DNA of 64,000 nt. Source: Acidobacteriota bacterium. Its GTDB lineage: Bacteria; Acidobacteriota; Vicinamibacteria; Vicinamibacterales; SCN-69-37. The translations under genes were made by a program, and so were the position numbers. The notes beneath the pieces are model-generated. The model made no database searches and had not been told where the DNA came from. It worked only from the letters and a program-made list of their open reading frames with translations. This document shows, in pieces, positions 43,098-54,201 of the stretch; position 1 is the stretch's first letter; each line of letters begins with the position of its first letter. The stretch is taken from positions 310,001-374,000 of the forward strand of contig JADJUS010000004.1 in assembly GCA_016716905.1 (NCBI GenBank), given 5' to 3'.

Positions 43098-44540
43098 GTC
43101 CTCGTCCAGCCTGGTGATGGTGAATCCGGTGAACCCGTAGATCGCCGACACGACCGGGTTGATCAGATTAAAGAATGCGTACGGCAGGTACGCGATGGTG
43201 GCCACGCCAAGCGTCTGCGCCATGAACGCCCCGCAGGTGTTCCATGGCACCAGCGGGGAGGTCAGGGTGCCGGCATCCTCCAGGCATCGTGAGAGATTCT
43301 GGGGCGCCAGTTGGCGACGCTTGAACTCGGCCTTGAACATGCGCCCTGGCAGCACGATCGCCATGTACTGGTCGGAGGCCAGGATGTTCATGCCGATCGA
43401 GGTGGCGAGCGTGGCGGCAATCAGGCTACCCGTGCCGCGGACGGCCCCGAGGATGGCCTCGGCGATGCGACCGAGCATGCCGGTTTTCTCCATCACGGCG
43501 CCAAACGTCATCGCCGCCAGAATCAGCCACACCGTATTGAGCATACTGGCCATGCCGCCGCGCGACAGCAAGTCGTCGAGGGCCGCATTCCCCGAGGTCA
43601 GGGCAAAACCCGTGGCCAGTGATTGCCAGCAGCCCTTGACGAGGGCAGCCCAGTGGGGAATGTCCGGCGAGGCCGCGAGTGTCGTCACCGCGCCGGGCTG
43701 AAAGATCACAGCGAAGACACACCCGATGAGCGTGCCCACCATCAGAGCGGGCGTCGCCGGCACTTTTTTCACGACCAAGATCAAAACCAGCACCACGGGC
43801 AGCAGCAGATGCGGGCCGATGGCGAAGCTGGCGCCAAGTGATGCGCGAATCGCATTGACGGCGGCGGTGTCGTGGGGCGCCGCCGTGGTGAGCCCGATCA
43901 CGGTGAACAGGATCAGGGCGAGCAGGATGCTCGGCGTGGTGGTCCACAGCATGTGGCGGATGTGGGTGAACAGTTCGGTGCCGGCCATGGCAGGAGCCAG
44001 GTTGGTGGTGTCGGACAGTGGCGACATCTTGTCGCCGAAATAGGCTCCGGAGATGACGGCGCCGGCGGCCAGGCCCATGTTCAGGTTCTGCGCGGCCGCA
44101 ATCCCGATGAGCGCCACTCCCACCGTGCCCGCCGTCGTCCAGGAGCTTCCGGTGGCGAGCGACACGAGGCAACACAACACGCATGCGCTTGGAAAAAACA
44201 CGGCCGGTGTGAGCAGCTGCAGGCCGTAGTAGATCATCGTGGGCACCACGCCCGCGAGAATCCATGAGCCGATCAGCGCGCCCACAATCAGCAGGATCAA
44301 GACGGCGCTCATCGAGAGCGAGATCCCGTGCACAATGCCGTCCTGCAGGTCCTTCCACGAGTGGCCCAAACGCAGGCCGACGGCGGCGGCGATGGTTGCC
44401 GCGAGGATCAGCGCGATTTGATTCGGTCCTCCCGAGTTCGAGTCGCCGAACAGGGCCACCGACCCCGCCAGGAGCATGACGAGCATGGCGACGGGGAACA
44501 GCGAAAGGGCGAGCGACGGCTTTTTGATCAGTGTGCTCAT
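43086..44540 (-). CDS. NhaC-type Na+/H+ antiporter
   Basis: 484 residues with a dozen or so membrane segments. GLRLGHSWKDLQDGIVHGIS, the signature ATGSSWTTAGTVGVALIGIA, and FGDKMSPLSDTTNLAPAMAGT match the NhaC family, which exchanges Na+ (or malate/lactate in related members) for protons. It is divergently transcribed from the CaiB gene with a 52-base gap. Confidence 0.92.
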   Translation of the reverse strand: MSTLIKKPSLALSLFPVAMLVMLLAGSVALFGDSNSGGPNQIALILAATIAAAVGLRLGHSWKDLQDGIVHGISLSMSAVLILLIVGALIGSWILAGVVPTMIYYGLQLLTPAVFFPSACVLCCLVSLATGSSWTTAGTVGVALIGIAAAQNLNMGLAAGAVISGAYFGDKMSPLSDTTNLAPAMAGTELFTHIRHMLWTTTPSILLALILFTVIGLTTAAPHDTAAVNAIRASLGASFAIGPHLLLPVVLVLILVVKKVPATPALMVGTLIGCVFAVIFQPGAVTTLAASPDIPHWAALVKGCWQSLATGFALTSGNAALDDLLSRGGMASMLNTVWLILAAMTFGAVMEKTGMLGRIAEAILGAVRGTGSLIAATLATSIGMNILASDQYMAIVLPGRMFKAEFKRRQLAPQNLSRCLEDAGTLTSPLVPWNTCGAFMAQTLGVATIAYLPYAFFNLINPVVSAIYGFTGFTITRLDEDSDA

Positions 44541-44592
44541 ATCTGTCTCAGGAATCTTCCGAGGGCCGCGATGATAGCATCCCTACTTTCCC

Positions 44593-45699
44593 ATGGCTGC
44601 GCTGTCTGGTGTCCGTGTGCTCGACTTGTCGAGACTCCTGCCCGGTGGGTTCGCCACCCTGATGCTCGCGGAGTTGGGCGCCGAGGTCATCAAGGTCGAA
44701 GACCCGCGTGGCGGCGATCCCATGCGCCAGTTGCCGCCGTTTGTCGAAGGACGCAGCGTCTACGACCTGCTGCTCAATCGCGGCAAACGCAGCATCGTCC
44801 TTGACCTGCGCAAGCCCGAGTCCGGCACTGTGCTCGACGCACTGGTGGCGCGCGCCGACGTTGTCGTGGAGAGCTTTCGTCCGGCGACGGCGCGCCGCCT
44901 TGGAGTCTCTGGTCCTCAACTTCGGGAAAAATATCCGCGCCTGGTGCACGCGGCGATCACCGGATACGGCCAGACGGGACCGTACGCCGAACGCCCCGGT
45001 CACGACCTGAACTATGTGGCGGTCACCGGCGTGCTCGCGGCCGACCGCCCGCATCCCGCGCATTTGCCGAAGATGTTCATGGCCGATGTCGGTGGCGGCG
45101 CGATGAGCGCAGTAGTCGCCATGATCGCCGCGCTGTTTGCCCGCACGACGACCGGGCAGGGCGCGAGCCTGGACCTGTCGATGCAGGATGCGGCGTTGTT
45201 CTGGGTGATGCTGCCTGGCGCGGCGGACCTCGTCGACGGCGGCGGCGCCGCAGTCGGCGAGTTGCCGACGTTCGGCGAACACGCCTGTTACAACGTCTAC
45301 GAGACGCATGATGGGCGCCAGGTCGCGCTTGGTGCGATGGAAACGAAATTCTGGACGACCTTTTGTGACGCGATCGGCAGGCCCGACCTTCGCGCCCGTC
45401 ATCTGACCGGCCCCGAGGATCAAGCTGCGGTCATTCGGGATGTGCGCGAGATCTTCCGTTCGCGGACACAAGCGGAATGGCTGGCGTTTTTTGAAGGGCG
45501 AGACGTTTGCCTGTCGCCCGTCAACACACCCGCCGAGGCATTTGCCGACCCCAACATTGCCGCTCGAGGCACGATGGTGCAGGGAAATGGGCTTCGCGCG
45601 GTGCGATCGCCGTTCGGACACGCGCCCGTTGCCCTGGGCGCCGCGCCAATGTTGGGCCAGGATACGGCCGACGTTCTCGGGGCGCTCGGCATAAAATAA
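44593..45699 (+). CDS. CaiB/BaiF-family CoA-transferase or alpha-methylacyl-CoA racemase-like protein
   Basis: 368 residues of the class III CoA-transferase fold. VRVLDLSRLLPGGFATLMLAELGAEVIKVEDPRGGDP starts the protein, NRGKRSIVLDLRKPE follows, and GYGQTGPYAERPGHDLNYVA contains the catalytic Asp. GHDLNY is closer to the racemase branch (AMACR) than to formyl-CoA transferase, so methyl-branched acyl-CoA metabolism is a reasonable guess. uvrA follows after ten bases. Confidence 0.9.
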   Translation: MAALSGVRVLDLSRLLPGGFATLMLAELGAEVIKVEDPRGGDPMRQLPPFVEGRSVYDLLLNRGKRSIVLDLRKPESGTVLDALVARADVVVESFRPATARRLGVSGPQLREKYPRLVHAAITGYGQTGPYAERPGHDLNYVAVTGVLAADRPHPAHLPKMFMADVGGGAMSAVVAMIAALFARTTTGQGASLDLSMQDAALFWVMLPGAADLVDGGGAAVGELPTFGEHACYNVYETHDGRQVALGAMETKFWTTFCDAIGRPDLRARHLTGPEDQAAVIRDVREIFRSRTQAEWLAFFEGRDVCLSPVNTPAEAFADPNIAARGTMVQGNGLRAVRSPFGHAPVALGAAPMLGQDTADVLGALGIK

Positions 45700-45709
45700 C
45701 AAGAACCAC

Positions 45710-48532
<2,823 letters not shown>

Positions 48533-48540
48533 CGCTGTGT

Positions 48541-48620
48541 CAGGAAACACACAAGCCGAAGGGCGCCTTGTGTGGCTCATCGGCCACACAAGCGCCAGAC
48601 TGGCAGAATTCGTGTTCCTG
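48541..48620. other. Long imperfect hairpin between uvrA and lpxC
   Basis: The core CTTGTGTGGC/GCCACACAAG with loop TCATCG is extended by GGCG/CGCC with one bulged C. Outer CAGGAA and CAC pair with GTGTTCCTG at 48612-48620. The 80-base element begins eight bases after the uvrA stop. It could be a terminator or a mobile hairpin. A second hairpin, AAGTCTT and AAGACTT, follows at 48632-48653. Confidence 0.65.
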
Positions 48621-48709
48621 AATTGTATGGATAAGTCTTTCTATTTGAAGACTTTAGGTGGCTTCGTGCCCTGTCAACCGGAGTTGGCAGTGAGATTGCT
48701 ATAGGAAGG

Positions 48710-49624
48710 GTGTCAGCGTTCTCGATGCCTGCTCAACGCACCCTTCGCAAAGTGGCCTCCTGCACCGGGATTGGTCTGCATTCCGGCCAGAGAGTGTCGA
48801 TTTCTCTCAAGCCCGCTCCGGCCAACTTCGGGATCCGGTTCCTGCGCGCCGACCTCGGCGTGGAGATTCCGGCCGACGTCTCCTGCCTCGGGGCTGTTCA
48901 GCAACTCCAGACCGGCCTGCGGAAAGGCGACGCGTCGGTTGAGACCGTGGAGCACCTGCTGTCGGCCCTGACATCGCTCGGGGTGGACAACGTGCTGGTG
49001 GAACTGAACCAGGCCGAAGTGCCCATCATGGACGGCTCGGCTGCGCCCTGGGTGTATCTGATTCAGAGCGCCGGGACACGGGACCTGGCCGCGCCGCGGC
49101 AGACGATGGAGATTCTGTCCACGGTGGAAGTGCGTGACGGAGACAAACGCATCGCGGTGCACCCGTCAGATCGTTTCAAGGTCAGCTACACCATCAGCTT
49201 TGACCACCCCCTGCTGCGCCATCAGGAGATGACGCTCGATATCAACGAACAGACATTCGTGGATGAAATTGCGCCGGCGCGCACCTTTGGTTTCCTCAAG
49301 GAAGTGGAAATCCTGCGCCAGCGCGGACAGGCCCTTGGCGGTTCCCTCGACAACGCGGTGGTGATTGGCGAGACCGGCGTGCTGAACCCGCTGCGGTTTG
49401 ATGATGAATTTGTGCGGCACAAGATGCTGGACGCGATTGGCGACCTGGCCCTGGTGGGGCACCCGATTCGCGGGCATCTGGTGGTGCAGCGGGGCGGACA
49501 CGCCCTGCATACGGCGTTCGCCAAAGAACTTCTCCGCCGGCCCGACGCGTGGCGCCTGGTGGATTCGCGTGAGCACGTCCCGGCCACCGCCGTGGCCGTT
49601 CCCGTCCGTCAGTCCGCCCGCTAG
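48710..49624 (+). CDS. lpxC: UDP-3-O-acyl-N-acetylglucosamine deacetylase
   Basis: 304 residues. This zinc enzyme commits to lipid A synthesis. RTLRKVASCTGIGLHSGQRV at the start, the first ligand in VEHLLSAL, EVPIMDGSAAPWV, and HKMLDAIGDLAL with the other ligands all match. It shows that the organism makes lipopolysaccharide. GTG 48710 is directly behind AGGAAGG, while ATG 48725 lies 15 bases after it, so the start is uncertain by five codons. Confidence 0.96.
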   Translation: MSAFSMPAQRTLRKVASCTGIGLHSGQRVSISLKPAPANFGIRFLRADLGVEIPADVSCLGAVQQLQTGLRKGDASVETVEHLLSALTSLGVDNVLVELNQAEVPIMDGSAAPWVYLIQSAGTRDLAAPRQTMEILSTVEVRDGDKRIAVHPSDRFKVSYTISFDHPLLRHQEMTLDINEQTFVDEIAPARTFGFLKEVEILRQRGQALGGSLDNAVVIGETGVLNPLRFDDEFVRHKMLDAIGDLALVGHPIRGHLVVQRGGHALHTAFAKELLRRPDAWRLVDSREHVPATAVAVPVRQSAR

Positions 49625-49644
49625 GCGGCCCTTCCTTCCACTTT

Positions 49645-49923
49645 TCAGTCGCCGTCCGTGGCTTCGCTGGCCTTGCGGACCACCGCGATCAGCCGTTCGT
49701 TTTCGAACCGGTTGAAGCTCATGAACAGGCTTTCCTTCAGATAGACACGCAGCTCCTCGGGCGTGAGCTGGTTGATCAGATGCTGGAACTCCCGCTCCAC
49801 TTCCTCGAAGCCGTAGTCGAGGTCGGCTCGCCGCGCGAGGTCGCGCGAGATGGTCTCGATCACGGCGAGTACGTCGCCATCGGTGTCCACAGGGGTGCCG
49901 GCGCTGGTGGTGATCGTGCGCAT
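49645..49923 (-). CDS. Small helical protein of unknown function, third gene of a sigma/STAS unit
   Basis: 92 residues. After a flexible N-terminus, LAVIETISRDLARRADLDYG, REFQHLINQLTPEELRVYLKESLFMSFNRF and ERLIAVVRKASEA look helical. I recognise no domain. The start is ATG 49923, one base after the stop of the STAS gene, so co-translation is likely. The context suggests a partner in the regulatory unit, but this is inference. Confidence 0.7.
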   Translation of the reverse strand: MRTITTSAGTPVDTDGDVLAVIETISRDLARRADLDYGFEEVEREFQHLINQLTPEELRVYLKESLFMSFNRFENERLIAVVRKASEATDGD

Positions 49924-49924
49924 C

Positions 49925-50266
49925 TCAGCCTCCGAAACTGGCCAACGCCGAGGCCTGATCGGCGTAGACCTCAAGGAAGTTGTGGGCCCCGGTCATGGTC
50001 AGCATGGTCTCAACCCGCTTCTGCACGCCTGAGAGCTTCAACTGGCCCCCGGCGGTGCTGGCCTGCCGGTACAGGTCCATCAGACAGCCAATCGTGGCGC
50101 TGTCCACGTAACTGACGGTGCCCAGGTCCACCAGGATCTGTTTTTCCCCTGCGGCCACCAGGCCGGCGACCGTGGTCGCAAAGTCCGAGAGGATGGGATA
50201 AGTCAGCCGCGTTTCGGTGACGTGCGCCACCACCACGTTGCCGTGACGAGAAGTCGTGACATTCAT
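49925..50266 (-). CDS. STAS-domain anti-sigma factor antagonist-like protein
   Basis: 113 residues, a single STAS domain. QILVDLGTVSYVDSATIGCLMDLYRQA carries the phosphorylatable Ser position of SpoIIAA-type antagonists, and GQLKLSGVQKRVETMLTMTGAHNFLEVY completes the fold. Such proteins release a sigma factor by binding its anti-sigma kinase. No kinase gene is adjacent. It overlaps the sigma factor gene by four bases. Confidence 0.9.
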   Translation of the reverse strand: MNVTTSRHGNVVVAHVTETRLTYPILSDFATTVAGLVAAGEKQILVDLGTVSYVDSATIGCLMDLYRQASTAGGQLKLSGVQKRVETMLTMTGAHNFLEVYADQASALASFGG

Positions 50267-50886
50267 TCGTTTCCTCCGCGCGAAGCCATGGAGCCCGGCG
50301 GCCTGTGTGATTGAAGACGGCGGATTTGACGGGCCAGTTCAAGCCGCCCTCGATTGATACGCGATTTGACGGTGCCTTCGGGAAGTCCCAGCTGATCGGC
50401 AATTTCCTGGTACGAGAACTCCTGCAGGTCACGCAGCGTCACCGCCTGACGCAGCGTGGCCGGCAGCTCCGCCAGCGCCTGGCGGATGAGGGACTTCAGA
50501 TCGACCTGTTCGAGTTCTCCAAGTGGTGTGCGCTCATGGGAGACGGGCGACAGCTCCGACGCGTCCACGCCCCGCGCCATCGTGGCGCGTTCCTTGCGCA
50601 CCGAGCGGTAGTGATCGATGCAGAGATTCCGGCTGATGCTGATGAGCCAGGTCTGGAAGTTGGCGCGGCGGTCGAAGGTGTGCAGCGCCTTGAAAATTTT
50701 GATGAAGACATCCTGCGTGAGGTCTTCGGCCTCGTCGTGACGGCCGACAAACTTGTACGCCAGGTTGAAGATCTTGCGGCGATGCGTGCGTACGATCTCC
50801 TCCCACGCGACCTGGTCACCTGCCAGGCAGCGTGCGATCAAGGCGTCCATGGCCTCGTTGGGCGCGGGGGAGGGATCAGATGACAT
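50263..50886 (-). CDS. ECF-type RNA polymerase sigma factor
   Basis: 207 residues. Region 2 (FVGRHDEAEDLTQDVFIKIFKALHTFD, FQTWLISISRNLCIDHYR) and region 4 (ALAELPATLRQAVTLRDLQEFSYQEIADQLGLPEGTVKSRINRGR) are complete. It is the first gene of a coupled unit with the STAS protein and the 92-residue protein, divergent from lysA. TATGAT on the minus strand near 50912 may be its -10. Confidence 0.93.
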   Translation of the reverse strand: MSSDPSPAPNEAMDALIARCLAGDQVAWEEIVRTHRRKIFNLAYKFVGRHDEAEDLTQDVFIKIFKALHTFDRRANFQTWLISISRNLCIDHYRSVRKERATMARGVDASELSPVSHERTPLGELEQVDLKSLIRQALAELPATLRQAVTLRDLQEFSYQEIADQLGLPEGTVKSRINRGRLELARQIRRLQSHRPPGSMASRGGNE

Positions 50887-50976
50887 CAGACGGGCCGTGA
50901 CCGCAAATCATATCGTGGAAACGGCCCCGCCCTGCGCCGATCAGCGGCAGTGCGGTGGGCTACAATCAGAGGCCCT

Positions 50977-52221
50977 GTGCCTGGATTCCACCGCCGCCAC
51001 GGCGCACTGATGTGCGATGACGTGCCGCTCACGGCCATAGCCGAGGCAGCCGGTACGCCGTTGCACGTGTACAGCCGGGCGCTGCTCAGCACGCGCGTCC
51101 GGGAACTGGACGCGGCGTTTGCGGCGTACCCGCACGACCTCCACTACGCCATCAAGGCCAACGCCACGCTGGCCGTGGTGCGCGAGATTCGGAGTCAGGG
51201 CGCGCATGCCGACGCCAATTCCGGCGGCGAGATTGACGTCGCCCTGCGTGCCGGATTTGCGCCGGACCAGATTGTGTTTACCGGCGTGGGCAAAACACAC
51301 GATGAGCTGGTGCGAGCCGTCACGATGGGCCTCAAGGCCATCAACGCCGAATCGCCCGGTGAAATGGAACGCATCGACGCCATCGCCACGGCGCATGGCA
51401 CTCGTGCCCGGGTCGCACTGCGGATCAACCCGGACGTGGACGCGGGCAGCCATCCCCACATTTCCACGGGCCTTCGCGCCAACAAGTTCGGCATGACTCC
51501 CGCGCAGGCACACGGCATGGCCACGGCCATGGCCGCGCGGGATCACCTGCATGTGGTGGGCCTGCATGTGCACGTGGGCTCACAAATCACCAGCGCTGAT
51601 CCGCTACGCCTTGGTGCGGCTGCGATCGCCGATCTGGCGCGGGCGCTGGCTGCAGACGGCATCCCACTCGAGCACCTCGACGTGGGCGGCGGACTCGGCA
51701 TTGCGTACGAACCGGGCCAGGCCGTGTTGTCGGTGGACGACTACGCGGCCGCCGTGTTGCCGGTGGTCCGCCCCACCGGCCTGCGCCTGATCCTCGAGCC
51801 CGGACGATGGATTACCGCGCCCGCCGGTGTGCTCCTCACGCGCGTCGTGGACATGAAAGAACAAGCCGGCGGGCGCTGGTTCGTGATTGTGGACGCCGGC
51901 ATGACCGACCTGCTGCGCCCGGCCCTGTACGGCGCGTGGCACACCATCGAGGCCGTGACGCCGCGTGAGGGCGCGCCCATCGCGTGCGACGTGGTGGGGC
52001 CGGTGTGCGAATCCAGCGACACCCTCGGCCGCGGCCGGGAATTGCCGCCGGTCGTTGTCGGAGACTTGCTGGCGGTCCGCGACACCGGTGCGTATGGGGC
52101 GATAATGGCGTCGAATTACAACCGCCGGCCCATGGCGGCCGAGACCATGGTCGACGGCCCCAACTGGCGCCTGGTACGGCGCCGCCAGACCGTAGACGAC
52201 ATGTTGCAGTGGGATGAGTGA
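50977..52221 (+). CDS. lysA: Diaminopimelate decarboxylase
   Basis: 414 residues. This PLP enzyme makes L-lysine from meso-diaminopimelate. GALMCDDVPLTAIAEAAGTPLHVYS, the PLP Lys in YAIKANATLAVV, GLHVHVGSQI, LDVGGGLGI, EPGRW, and the closing VGPVCESSDTLG and RDTGAYGAIMASNYN are all typical. GTG 50977 is chosen because family alignment needs PGFHRRHGAL before the internal ATG. TACAAT at 50961-50966 may be a -10, leaving almost no leader. The stop overlaps the tmk start. Confidence 0.95.
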   Translation: MPGFHRRHGALMCDDVPLTAIAEAAGTPLHVYSRALLSTRVRELDAAFAAYPHDLHYAIKANATLAVVREIRSQGAHADANSGGEIDVALRAGFAPDQIVFTGVGKTHDELVRAVTMGLKAINAESPGEMERIDAIATAHGTRARVALRINPDVDAGSHPHISTGLRANKFGMTPAQAHGMATAMAARDHLHVVGLHVHVGSQITSADPLRLGAAAIADLARALAADGIPLEHLDVGGGLGIAYEPGQAVLSVDDYAAAVLPVVRPTGLRLILEPGRWITAPAGVLLTRVVDMKEQAGGRWFVIVDAGMTDLLRPALYGAWHTIEAVTPREGAPIACDVVGPVCESSDTLGRGRELPPVVVGDLLAVRDTGAYGAIMASNYNRRPMAAETMVDGPNWRLVRRRQTVDDMLQWDE

Positions 52222-52802
52222 TGCTGATTGCGTTTGAAGGTCTGGATCAGAGCGGCAAGGAAACCCAGGCTCGGCACCTGCGTGCGCGGATCGAACAGGA
52301 CCGGAAGGTCCATCCGCTGTCGTTTCCGGACTATGAGACGCCGATTGGCCGCGAGATTGCCAAGGCGCTGGCCGGCGAGCGGGAGTTTGGCCCCGACGTG
52401 ATGCAACTCCTCTACGTCGCCAATCGGTGCGAGTACCTGCCAAAAATCGAGATGTGGCTCGCGGCAGGTTCTGTGGTGATGTGCGATCGCTACCGGGCGT
52501 CGAGCATCGCGTATGGCGAGGCGCAGGGCCTCGATCCCGCGTGGCTCAACGACATTCAGCGCTATCTGCCGCCGGCCACGATCACGGTCCTGCTCGACAT
52601 CGCGCCTGAGACTGCGGTTGAGCGCAAGGCGACGGGACGCGATCGGTACGAGCGCGATTTGTCGCTGCTGTCGCGCGTGCGCGAGAGCTACCGGCGCCAG
52701 GCGGAGCAGTCCGACTGGGTGCTCATCAACGGCGAGGCATCAAAAGACGACGTGTGTGCGGCGGTGGAGGCCGCCGTGCTGCCCCGGTTGCCCCAGCGGT
52801 AA
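52221..52802 (+). CDS. tmk: Thymidylate kinase
   Basis: 193 residues. Phosphorylates dTMP to dTDP. The P-loop reads EGLDQSGKETQ, with Glu where most P-loops have Ser or Thr after the Lys. DRYRASSIAYGEAQGL is the family DRY motif, and RDRYERD lies in the lid. TGATG couples it to lysA. Its last 77 bases overlap the convergent comF gene. Confidence 0.9.
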   Translation: MLIAFEGLDQSGKETQARHLRARIEQDRKVHPLSFPDYETPIGREIAKALAGEREFGPDVMQLLYVANRCEYLPKIEMWLAAGSVVMCDRYRASSIAYGEAQGLDPAWLNDIQRYLPPATITVLLDIAPETAVERKATGRDRYERDLSLLSRVRESYRRQAEQSDWVLINGEASKDDVCAAVEAAVLPRLPQR

Positions 52803-53544
52803 GCGTGACGGCGCGCGCGGCGGTCAACGCGCCGATCCACTCCACACCTTCCGCGCGCAGCACGCGGCTGCACGCATCCAGCGTCGCCCCCGTCGTCATC
52901 ACGTCGTCGACCAGGACGACCCGCCGCGGGTGGCGGGCACGAGGACCGGCCCAGAGCGGCGAGAGCGCATACGCCCCCACCACATTGGCCCGCCGATCAT
53001 CGCCGCTGAGCCCTGCCTGGGGCGGGCGAAGTGACCATCGCTTCAATGGGCGCCACACCGGCTGCCCGAGGGCCATTGCCAACTCGTCGGCCTGATTGAA
53101 CCCGCGGCGCAATCGCCGCCAGGGGTGCAGCGGAACGGGTACAACCGCATCGGCCTCGGCGAGCAGGCCTGCGCCTGCGTGGCGCATCAGGGCGCCCAGC
53201 GGCGCCCCCAGCGACCGAAGACCCCGGTACTTGAGGGCGTGGATGATCTGCCGCAGCGGGCCCTCGTACAGCCCGCAGGCGCGGGCCTGGTCAAATGGTG
53301 GGGGATGGGCGATGCAACGCGCGCATCGGCCGGTGGTGATGATTCGCCACGACTTCAGAGGTTCGCCGCAGGAGTCGCACCACGGCGGGCTTACTGTCCG
53401 GATGGAGTTCCAGCACAGACGGCAAACCGGTCCACGGCGGCCGGTGCCGAGTGTCAGGCCGCAGGCCGCACATGCCGGATCAAACAGCGCGGCCAGTGCG
53501 GCGTCGGCCCATTGATTGATTGCCACCGCGCTGTCCGGGTCCAA
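52726..53544 (-). CDS. ComF-family phosphoribosyltransferase-like protein
   Basis: 272 residues. A double zinc-finger start (CAAC, CRLC, CDSC, CARC) is followed by YEGPLRQIIHALKYRG, VPVPLHPWRRLRRGFNQADELA and the PRPP-binding motif VVLVDDVMTTGATLDAC. The family is linked to DNA uptake in competent bacteria and to other PRPP chemistry. The C-terminus extends across the end of tmk on the other strand. Confidence 0.9.
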   Translation of the reverse strand: MDPDSAVAINQWADAALAALFDPACAACGLTLGTGRRGPVCRLCWNSIRTVSPPWCDSCGEPLKSWRIITTGRCARCIAHPPPFDQARACGLYEGPLRQIIHALKYRGLRSLGAPLGALMRHAGAGLLAEADAVVPVPLHPWRRLRRGFNQADELAMALGQPVWRPLKRWSLRPPQAGLSGDDRRANVVGAYALSPLWAGPRARHPRRVVLVDDVMTTGATLDACSRVLRAEGVEWIGALTAARAVTLTAGATGAARRPPPPHTRRLLMPRR

Positions 53545-53581
53545 GAACCCTGCCAGCGTCTCGTGGCGCGCGGCTGGAGTT

Positions 53582-53604
53582 CAGCGCGGTCTAGACCCGC
53601 GCTG
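53582..53604. terminator. Hairpin between rsfS and comF
   Basis: CAGCGCGG (53582-53589) and CCGCGCTG (53597-53604) form an exact 8-bp GC stem with a 7-base loop. It lies after the rsfS stop and before the comF start on the minus strand, so it may separate the two transcripts. Confidence 0.6.
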
Positions 53605-53634
53605 TGTGTAAATTTCTGCGATGTCCGCGCCCGT

Positions 53635-54201
53635 TCAGGGTGCAGAAACCTCGATCGGTTCGGCGCCGCCCCACAAGCGCTCAAGCGCATAAAACGTGCG
53701 CCGCGTCGGCAGGAAGATGTGGACGATGAAGTCGAAGTAGTCCATCAGGATCCACTCACCGCGCCGGTAGCCTTCAACAAGCGCCGGCTTCTGGCCGGCA
53801 ACCCTGAGGGCGGCCTCGATGCCATCGGCAATCGCCTGCACTTGTCTCATATTCGTCCCGGTGCAGACGATGAAGAAGTCGGTAAAGGCTGTGGAGTTGC
53901 GCAAGTCCAGGACCGTGAGGTCCACCGCGAGTTTGTCCTGCGCAGCGGCGATGGCGGCCTTGACGTCGGCGGGCAGGCGCGGCTTGGCCACGCGTTTTTC
54001 CGGAGCGGCCTGGGCGGCGGCCTTTGCGGTCGCCGGTCTCGGCTTTGCCCCGCCCGCCGGCCTCGGCCTTGACGCAGCCGCTGGCCGTCGGGCCGGCGCG
54101 GCCTTGGCTTTGGCCTTTTTCTTCACGGGGGCTTTTTTTGCACGTGCAGCGGACGTGGTGCGGGGGGCGGCGGTGCGCGCGGGCCTGGCGGTCTTACTCA
54201 T
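53635..54201 (-). CDS. rsfS: Ribosomal silencing factor with Lys/Ala-rich extension
   Basis: 188 residues. The C-terminal 110 are a complete RsfS domain: LTVLDLRNSTAFTDFFIVCTGTNMRQVQAIADGIE and GYRRGEWILMDYFDFIVHIF. RsfS binds ribosomal protein L14 and blocks subunit joining in starvation. The first 75-80 residues are Ala, Lys, Pro and Arg repeats (KKAPVKKKAKAKAAPARRP), histone-H1-like, and are not part of the normal family. ATG 54201 overlaps the nadD stop. Confidence 0.93.
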   Translation of the reverse strand: MSKTARPARTAAPRTTSAARAKKAPVKKKAKAKAAPARRPAAASRPRPAGGAKPRPATAKAAAQAAPEKRVAKPRLPADVKAAIAAAQDKLAVDLTVLDLRNSTAFTDFFIVCTGTNMRQVQAIADGIEAALRVAGQKPALVEGYRRGEWILMDYFDFIVHIFLPTRRTFYALERLWGGAEPIEVSAP

